A DNA stretch of 64,000 nucleotides, taken from Micromonospora marina (GTDB lineage Bacteria; Actinomycetota; Actinomycetes; Mycobacteriales; Micromonosporaceae). A program made the position numbers and the translations under genes. The notes beneath the pieces were generated by a model, which was not told the origin of the DNA, ran no database searches, and was given only the letters and a program-made list of their open reading frames with translations. Numbering within the stretch: the stretch's first letter is position 1; each line of letters opens with the position of its first letter. Positions 59,525-64,000 of the stretch are shown here, piece by piece. The stretch is taken from contig NZ_FMCV01000025.1 in the NCBI RefSeq assembly GCF_900091565.1, forward strand, positions 1 to 64,000, written 5' to 3'.

Positions 59525-60618
59525 CCCACACCGACCAGCGCGGGGCAGAGACGTCCGCCGTGGTGGCCCGCTTGTCCCGCCTGGACCAGTTCCTCCCGAT
59601 CTGGATCGGCCTGGCGATGGTGGCCGGCATTCTCCTCGGCCGTCTCATCCCTGGCCTGAACAGCGCCCTGGAAGCGGTGAAGATCGGCGGTATCTCCCTG
59701 CCGATCGCCCTCGGCCTGCTGATCATGATGTATCCGGTGCTGGCCAAGGTGCGCTACGACCGGCTCGACACCGTCACCGGCGACCGGCGGCTGTTGTTCT
59801 CCTCGCTGCTGCTCAACTGGATCGTCGGCCCGGCGCTGATGTTCGCCCTGGCGTGGATCTTCCTGGCCGACCAGCCGGAGTACCGCACCGGTCTGATCAT
59901 CGTCGGCCTGGCCCGCTGCATCGCCATGGTCATCATCTGGAACGACTTGGCCTGCGGCGACCGGGAAGCCGCCGCCGTCCTCGTCGCGCTCAACTCGGTC
60001 TTCCAGGTCCTCGCCTTCGGTCTGCTCGGCTGGTTCTACCTAACCCTGCTGCCGCAGTGGCTCGACCTGCCCGGCGCCGAGCTGACCGTCTCCGGCTGGG
60101 ACATCGCCGTCAACGTCCTGATCTTCCTCGGCATCCCGCTGCTCGCCGGTTTCCTCACCCGCCGGCTGGGAGAGCGGGCCAAGGGCCGCCAGTGGTACGA
60201 GGCGAGTTTCCTGCCGAAGATCGGTCCGGTCGCCCTCTACGGCCTGCTGTTCACCATCGTCATCCTGTTCGCCCTGCAGGGCGACGCCATCACCTCCCGG
60301 CCCTGGGACGTGGCGCTGATCGCGGTGCCGCTGCTGGCGTACTTCGCCATCATGTGGGCCGGGTCCTATGCCCTGGGTCGGGCCATCGGTCTGAACTACG
60401 AGCGCACCACCACCCTGGCGTTCACCGCCGCCGGCAACAACTTCGAACTGGCCATCGCCGTGGCCATCGGCACGTTCGGGGTAACCAGCGGGCAGGCCCT
60501 CGCCGGGGTGGTCGGCCCGCTGATCGAGGTGCCGGTGCTGGTCGCGCTGGTCTACGTCAGCCTCGGCCTGCGACGTCGACTGTTCCCCACCGTCACCGCA
60601 CCGGCGGCGCTGCGATGA
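59521..60618 (+). CDS. acr3: ACR3-family arsenite efflux permease
   Basis: A 365-residue membrane protein with about ten helices. PIWIGLAMVAGILLGRLIP near the start, LLIMMYPVLAKVRYD, and especially GLARCIAMVIIWNDLACGD, whose Cys is essential in characterised ACR3 proteins, identify the arsenite/H+ antiporter. AAGNNFELAIAVAIGTFG is the conserved segment near helix 9. It exports As(III) made by ArsC. It is coupled to arsR (ATGA overlap) and to the micropeptide gene that follows (ATGA overlap). Confidence 0.95.
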   Translation: MTHTDQRGAETSAVVARLSRLDQFLPIWIGLAMVAGILLGRLIPGLNSALEAVKIGGISLPIALGLLIMMYPVLAKVRYDRLDTVTGDRRLLFSSLLLNWIVGPALMFALAWIFLADQPEYRTGLIIVGLARCIAMVIIWNDLACGDREAAAVLVALNSVFQVLAFGLLGWFYLTLLPQWLDLPGAELTVSGWDIAVNVLIFLGIPLLAGFLTRRLGERAKGRQWYEASFLPKIGPVALYGLLFTIVILFALQGDAITSRPWDVALIAVPLLAYFAIMWAGSYALGRAIGLNYERTTTLAFTAAGNNFELAIAVAIGTFGVTSGQALAGVVGPLIEVPVLVALVYVSLGLRRRLFPTVTAPAALR

Positions 60619-60698
60619 ACTGCCTCGACTGCGGCACCGCCGCAGTGCGCCACCTGCAACGCCGCATACCTCGCCGCCACCGCATGACCCACGAATAA
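60615..60698 (+). CDS. 27-aa micropeptide, possible DUF2180-type zinc-ribbon remnant
   Basis: The ATG at 60615 overlaps the acr3 stop (ATGA), the same coupling used throughout this operon. It opens 27 codons: MNCLDCGTAAVRHLQRRIPR, then RHRMTHE. MNCLDC is the usual start of short actinobacterial zinc-ribbon proteins (DUF2180 type). The plus-one frame reads CATCNAAYLAATA, supplying a second CxxC. The gene therefore looks like a zinc ribbon that has suffered a frameshift and been shortened. It may still be translated; its function is unknown. Confidence 0.5.
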   Translation: MNCLDCGTAAVRHLQRRIPRRHRMTHE

Positions 60699-60710
60699 AG
60701 GAGTGCCGAC

Positions 60711-61130
60711 ATGTCCGACAAGCCCAGCGTGCTGTTCGTCTGTGTCCACAACGCCGGCCGCTCCCAGATGGCCGCCGGATGGCTGCGTCACCTCGCCGGC
60801 GACACCGTCGAGGTCCGCTCCGCAGGCTCGGCCCCCGCCGAGACCGTCAACCCCGCCGCCGTCGAGGCCATGCGCGAGGTCGGCATCGACATCACCGACC
60901 AGACCCCCAAACTACTGGAGTACGCCACCGCCGAGTCCTCCGACGTCATCGTCACCATGGGCTGCGGCGACGCCTGCCCGGTCTTCCCCGGCAAGCGCTA
61001 CGAAGACTGGAAGCTCGACGACCCCGCCGGCAAGGGCCTCGAGACGGTTCGTCCCATCCGCGACGACATCCGCGACCGGGTGCAGCAGCTACTCGGCGAG
61101 CTTGTCCCCGGCGGCGCGGACCGGGCGTGA
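60711..61130 (+). CDS. arsC: Arsenate reductase, low-molecular-weight phosphatase type
   Basis: A 139-residue enzyme. VLFVCVHNAGRSQMAAGWL contains the phosphatase loop CX5R (Cys11 to Arg17), which attacks arsenate; MGCGDACPVFPGKRYEDW supplies the downstream Cys residues for the redox relay, and the thiol partner may be thioredoxin or mycothiol. It reduces As(V) to As(III) for export by the ACR3 permease. AAGGAG lies eight bases before the ATG. The segment 60828-61012 recurs inverted at 20660-20842. Confidence 0.95.
   Translation: MSDKPSVLFVCVHNAGRSQMAAGWLRHLAGDTVEVRSAGSAPAETVNPAAVEAMREVGIDITDQTPKLLEYATAESSDVIVTMGCGDACPVFPGKRYEDWKLDDPAGKGLETVRPIRDDIRDRVQQLLGELVPGGADRA
60828..61012 (+). repeat. 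Right copy of the arsC-derived inverted repeat
   Basis: This internal part of intact arsC is the counterpart of the fragment at 20660-20842, in opposite orientation. It is the source copy by integrity; the left copy has a deletion and substitutions. Confidence 0.8.
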
Positions 61131-61430
61131 CCGGCTGCTGATCATCGGTGGCAGTGACGCCAGGATCTCCTCGCGGGACCACGGGCCCGGGAGATGGGCG
61201 CTCGCGTCACCGCTGCCGGTGGTCGCCGGCTCGTACCCTAATCAGTTGATCTGCCGCATCATGTAGCACATCTCCGGCGACGTGCCCGACTGGCACGACC
61301 TGGCCCACCGCTCGCGGGCTGACCTGGAGGAGGCGGGCCGGCGACTGATCCTGGACACCCCCGTCCACCTCGGCTACCGCGACACCGCCGTGTCACACGC
61401 CCGGCCCAACGCCGCACCGGACCTGCCGGC
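61125..61430 (+). pseudogene. FAD-dependent oxidoreductase pseudogene
   Basis: Just after arsC the frame reads RLLIIGGSDARISS, the FAD-binding start of pyridine-nucleotide-disulfide reductases. Downstream, after an in-frame TAG at about 61264, it continues HISGDVPDWHDLAHRSRADL, then EEAGRRLILDT, the next conserved blocks of the same family. The Tyr of the CGIPY-type motif appears to have become the stop. The remainder of the roughly 450-residue enzyme is missing. Flavoprotein genes often follow arsC in actinobacterial arsenic operons, so this is probably a lost operon member. Confidence 0.7.
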
Positions 61431-61559
61431 CCGCGCCGCAGCGGGTACCTTGCTGTGCATGGCTGGTCCGGCGAATTCGGCACGCGAGGACACCGCGCTG
61501 GTGGTCGCCCGGCCAACCCGTCTGCCCACTCATCGGCCGAGGCGGACGGAAGGGACGCG

Positions 61560-62204
61560 ATGAGCCGGGACAGCTACGGCGAACAGCTCGACCGGCTCAC
61601 CGGGCTCCTCGCGACGATGAGCCGTGATGCGGCGGCGGCCATCCGGGGCGCCAGCAGCGGCATCCTGGAGGTCGACCGCGCCGCCGCGGAGGCGGTACTG
61701 CACGGCGACGCCCTGCTCGACGCTCAGCGCGCCGACGTCGAGGCGAGGATCCCGCTGTTGCTGGCACGGCATCAGCCTGTCGCCTCGGACCTGCGGCTGG
61801 TGCTGTGCGCGATGCGTATCGCCGGCGACCTCGAACGCATGGGCGACCTGGCCGTGCATGTGGCCAAGGTCGCGCTGATGCGTCATCCCGTCACCGTGGT
61901 GCCGCCGCTGGCCACGGACGTGCTCACCACCCTGGCGGATGCGGCCGCGCGGATCGCGGACAAGGCAACTGTGGTCCTGGCGACCCGGGACCCTCTGGAC
62001 GCGATGCAGCTGGGTCTGGACGACGACGAGGTCGACGCCGCCCATGCGAGCCTGCTGTCACTGCTCGTGTCGGCCTGGCCCTACGGCATCGAGTCGGCGA
62101 TCGATCTCGCGCTCGTGGGCCGTTATTACGAGCGTTACGCCGACCATGCGGTCAACGTCGCGCGGCAAGTCGTGTACCTCGTGACCGGCGACATCCGGCT
62201 CTGA
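61560..62204 (+). CDS. phoU: Phosphate signalling complex protein PhoU
   Basis: A 214-residue protein made of two three-helix PhoU repeats. LTGLLATMSRDAAAAIRGAS is helix 1, and ARHQPVASDLRLVLCAMRIA with GDLERMGDLAVHVAKVA carries the metal-binding ExxxD pattern of repeat 1. YYERYADHAVNVARQV is the matching helix of repeat 2. PhoU links the Pst transporter to the phosphate-sensing kinase and lowers uptake when phosphate is plentiful. GGAAGGG lies about eight bases before the ATG. It precedes pstS but may be a separate transcript because a PHO box lies between them. Confidence 0.93.
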   Translation: MSRDSYGEQLDRLTGLLATMSRDAAAAIRGASSGILEVDRAAAEAVLHGDALLDAQRADVEARIPLLLARHQPVASDLRLVLCAMRIAGDLERMGDLAVHVAKVALMRHPVTVVPPLATDVLTTLADAAARIADKATVVLATRDPLDAMQLGLDDDEVDAAHASLLSLLVSAWPYGIESAIDLALVGRYYERYADHAVNVARQVVYLVTGDIRL

Positions 62205-62286
62205 CCGGCTCATCTTCGGACATCCAGGCATAGCCCCGTCGTCACGACACATTTCTGTAGCGGCCGGCCACGTTATGCGCTGGGGA

Positions 62287-62308
62287 GTTCATTTTTCGTT
62301 CACCTACG
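62287..62308 (+). promoter_or_regulatory. PHO box upstream of pstS
   Basis: GTTCATTTTTC (62287-62297) and GTTCACCTACG (62298-62308) are two direct 11-base units of the kind bound by actinobacterial PhoP (core GTTCA). Their position 86 bases before the pstS start fits activation under phosphate limitation. Confidence 0.75.
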
Positions 62309-62394
62309 GCCGGTGGGCCGGCTACCTGGCCCTTCTACCTTGGCTGGCGTACGGCCCGCACGGGCCGATACACCCCCATAGAGAGGCTTACCTG

Positions 62395-63372
62395 GTGAAC
62401 CGCAACGTGCTTTCGCGGCGCGTCCTCGCCGGCGTCGCGCTCGCCGCGCTCGCGCTTACCGGCTGCAGCAACAACCCGGAGAACGGCGAGAACACCGCCG
62501 CTGACGGCGGCGAGAAGCTGTCGGGTCAGGTCATGGTTGACGGGTCGAGCACCGTGGCCCCGCTCAGCGAGGCCGCGGCCTCCATCTACCAGGCCGACGG
62601 TGGCCAGCCCGGCGTGAACGTTTCGGTCGGCACCTCCGGCACCGGTGGCGGCTTCGAGAGGTTCTGCAAGGGCGAGACCGACATCTCCAACGCCTCCCGC
62701 CCGATCAAGGACTCCGAGAAGCAGGCCTGCGAGGCCGCGGGCATCAAGTACAAGGAACTGATCGTCGCCAACGACGCACTCACCGTGGTCGTCAGCAAGG
62801 ACAACACCTGGGCCGACTGCCTCACGGTCGACCAGCTGAAGAAGATCTGGGAGCCGGGCTCGAAGGTCGCCAACTGGAACCAGGTGGACCCGAAGTTCCC
62901 GAGTGAGCCGCTGAAGCTCTTCGGTGCCGGTACCGACTCGGGCACCTTCGACTACTTCACCGCCGAGATCAACGGTGAGGAGGGTGCCAGCCGCACCGAC
63001 TACACCGCCTCGGAGAACGACAATGTGACCGTGCAGGGTGTCGCCGGCACCAAGGGCGGCCTGGGCTACTTCGGCTTCACCTACTTCGAGGAGAACGCCG
63101 ACAAGCTCAAGGCGCTGAAGGTCGACGGTGGCGCCGGCTGCGTCGAACCGAGCCTGCAGACTGCGCAGGACAACACCTACAAGCCGCTGTCCCGCCCGCT
63201 GTTCATCTACGTCAGCGACGCCGGGGCCAAGAAGCCGCACGTCGAGAACTTCGTCACCTTCTACATCGAGTCGATCGACGACATCGTCAAGGAGGCGAAG
63301 TTCGTTCCTCTGACCGAGCAGCAGAAGGGCACGCTCAAGAGCGAGTTCGACGCCCTGAAGGCCGCGGCCTGA
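62395..63372 (+). CDS. pstS: Phosphate-binding lipoprotein PstS
   Basis: A 325-residue substrate-binding protein. The signal peptide ends in ALALTGC (lipidated Cys24), followed by a Gly/Asn/Glu-rich linker. VDGSSTVAPLSEAAA and SVGTSGTGGGFERFCKGE form the phosphate-binding loops, and FGAGTDSGTFDYFTAEI is the second-lobe signature. It captures phosphate for the PstCAB channel. The GTG at 62395 has GAGAGG eight bases upstream; a longer frame from 62275 would run through the PHO box and is rejected. One base separates its stop from pstC. Confidence 0.95.
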   Translation: MNRNVLSRRVLAGVALAALALTGCSNNPENGENTAADGGEKLSGQVMVDGSSTVAPLSEAAASIYQADGGQPGVNVSVGTSGTGGGFERFCKGETDISNASRPIKDSEKQACEAAGIKYKELIVANDALTVVVSKDNTWADCLTVDQLKKIWEPGSKVANWNQVDPKFPSEPLKLFGAGTDSGTFDYFTAEINGEEGASRTDYTASENDNVTVQGVAGTKGGLGYFGFTYFEENADKLKALKVDGGAGCVEPSLQTAQDNTYKPLSRPLFIYVSDAGAKKPHVENFVTFYIESIDDIVKEAKFVPLTEQQKGTLKSEFDALKAAA

Positions 63373-63373
63373 C

Positions 63374-64000
63374 GTGACCACCAGCACCCGGAGCGCCGGT
63401 TCCGCCGCAGGGAACACCCTGCGGCGGGGCCGGCGCCGCCCCGTGGAGAGCATCGTCCAGGTGCTCCTCGTCGCTGCCGCGCTCGTGTCGATCGTGACCA
63501 CGGTCGGCATCATCATCGCCCTCGCCAACCCCACGATCGAGTTCTTCCAGCAGGTCAGCATCGTCGAGTTCTTCACCGGCACCAGCTGGACCCCCACCTT
63601 CCTGCAGAAGGCGTACGGGGTGCTGCCGCTGGTGTCGGCGACCATCGTGGTGACGGTCATCGCCCTGGTCATCGCGGTGCCGATCGGTCTCGGGTCAGCG
63701 ATCTACCTGGCTGAGTACGCCAAGCCGGGCACCCGCAAGGTGCTCAAGCCGGTCGTCGAGCTACTGGCCGGCGTGCCGACTGTGGTGTACGGCTTCGTCG
63801 CCCTGTTCGCGCTCAACCCGCTGCTGCAGAAGTGGTGGCCCACCGAGAACGGTCCCGGTTTCCAGAACCTACTCATCGCGGGTATCGCGATGGGCATCAT
63901 GATCGTTCCGACGATCGCCAGCATCTCCGAGGACGCGATGTCCTCGGTACCGCGCAGCCTGCGCGAGGGCGCGTACGCGCTGGCCTCGACGAAGATGCAG
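63374..64000 (+). CDS. pstC: Phosphate ABC permease PstC (partial, runs off the window)
   Basis: The first 209 codons of pstC. After an Arg-rich cytoplasmic start come the first helix (IVQVLLVAAALVSIVTTVG) and FFTGTSWTPTF, the periplasmic loop typical of PstC. VPIGLGSAIYLAEYA follows, then LAGVPTVVYGFVALF and IMIVPTIASISEDAM, ending within the ATPase-coupling loop (VPRSLREGAYALASTKMQ). It forms the phosphate channel with PstA. The GTG at 63374 lies one base after the pstS stop. pstA and pstB presumably follow outside the window. Confidence 0.95.
   Translation, partial: MTTSTRSAGSAAGNTLRRGRRRPVESIVQVLLVAAALVSIVTTVGIIIALANPTIEFFQQVSIVEFFTGTSWTPTFLQKAYGVLPLVSATIVVTVIALVIAVPIGLGSAIYLAEYAKPGTRKVLKPVVELLAGVPTVVYGFVALFALNPLLQKWWPTENGPGFQNLLIAGIAMGIMIVPTIASISEDAMSSVPRSLREGAYALASTKMQ

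Noticed and set aside
1..64000. CRISPR arrays, tRNA genes and replication origin
   Set aside because: No regularly spaced repeats, no cloverleaf with T-loop and anticodon arms, and no cluster of DnaA boxes were seen on either strand.

Overview
The window is high-GC actinobacterial DNA, most like Micromonospora or a close relative. Signs of this are the rRNA leader, several probable leaderless genes, FxSxx-COOH genes, an SCO4848-type membrane protein, Zur-type operators and PHO boxes. No tool was run; every assignment is read from the sequence.

Layout. (1) 1-4.8 kb: the 5' end of a 16S rRNA gene on the minus strand with three candidate upstream promoters, then small housekeeping genes, a decayed trpS 3' end, and argS behind an arginine-rich leader peptide with competing hairpins that looks like an attenuator. 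(2) 5.2-13.7 kb: a complete FxSxx-COOH RiPP operon: precursor FxsA, a radical SAM/SPASM-HExxH fusion maturase (FxsBH), an AAC(3)-fold acyltransferase, TIR-like FxsC, and giant FxsT (MinD-like ATPase, TIR-like region, NB-ARC, TPR). An alpha/beta hydrolase and a 1161-residue NACHT STAND NTPase follow on the other strand, so two STAND proteins sit within 10 kb. (3) 18.3-20.9 kb: a methyltransferase, a DUF1330 protein, a P1/DmpA peptidase with an apparent CTG start, then EcsC and arsC debris.

(4) 20.9-55.2 kb: a coelibactin-like metallophore cluster. Salicylate synthase and salicyl-AMP ligase make and activate the starter. Two NRPSs (ArCP-Cy-A-PCP-Cy-A-PCP and docking-Cy-A[MT-like]-PCP-TE) would add three cyclisable residues. 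A thiazolinyl imide reductase fused to a methyltransferase, a second paralogous methyltransferase, a saccharopine-dehydrogenase-like protein, a P450 with its own ferredoxin, and a type II thioesterase are the tailoring and editing set. Three import systems are present (FecBCD type, paired IrtAB/YbtPQ-type half transporters, and a Dpp/Nik type with fused ATPases), plus a CobW-family GTPase and a TetR regulator. Four Zur-like boxes lie at the main promoters, so zinc starvation is the likely signal.

(5) 55.2-59.1 kb: transposase and enzyme remnants, a TetR/NAD(P)-binding pair with duplicated operators, an ArsR/SRPBCC pair and a dead ArsR gene. (6) 59.2-61.4 kb: an arsenic operon (arsR, acr3, a micropeptide, arsC) trailing into a dead flavoprotein gene. 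About 180 bp of its arsC recurs in inverted orientation at 20.66-20.84 kb, so arsC sequence brackets the 40 kb metallophore region. (7) 61.6-64 kb: phoU, pstS behind a PHO box, and the start of pstC, which runs off the window.
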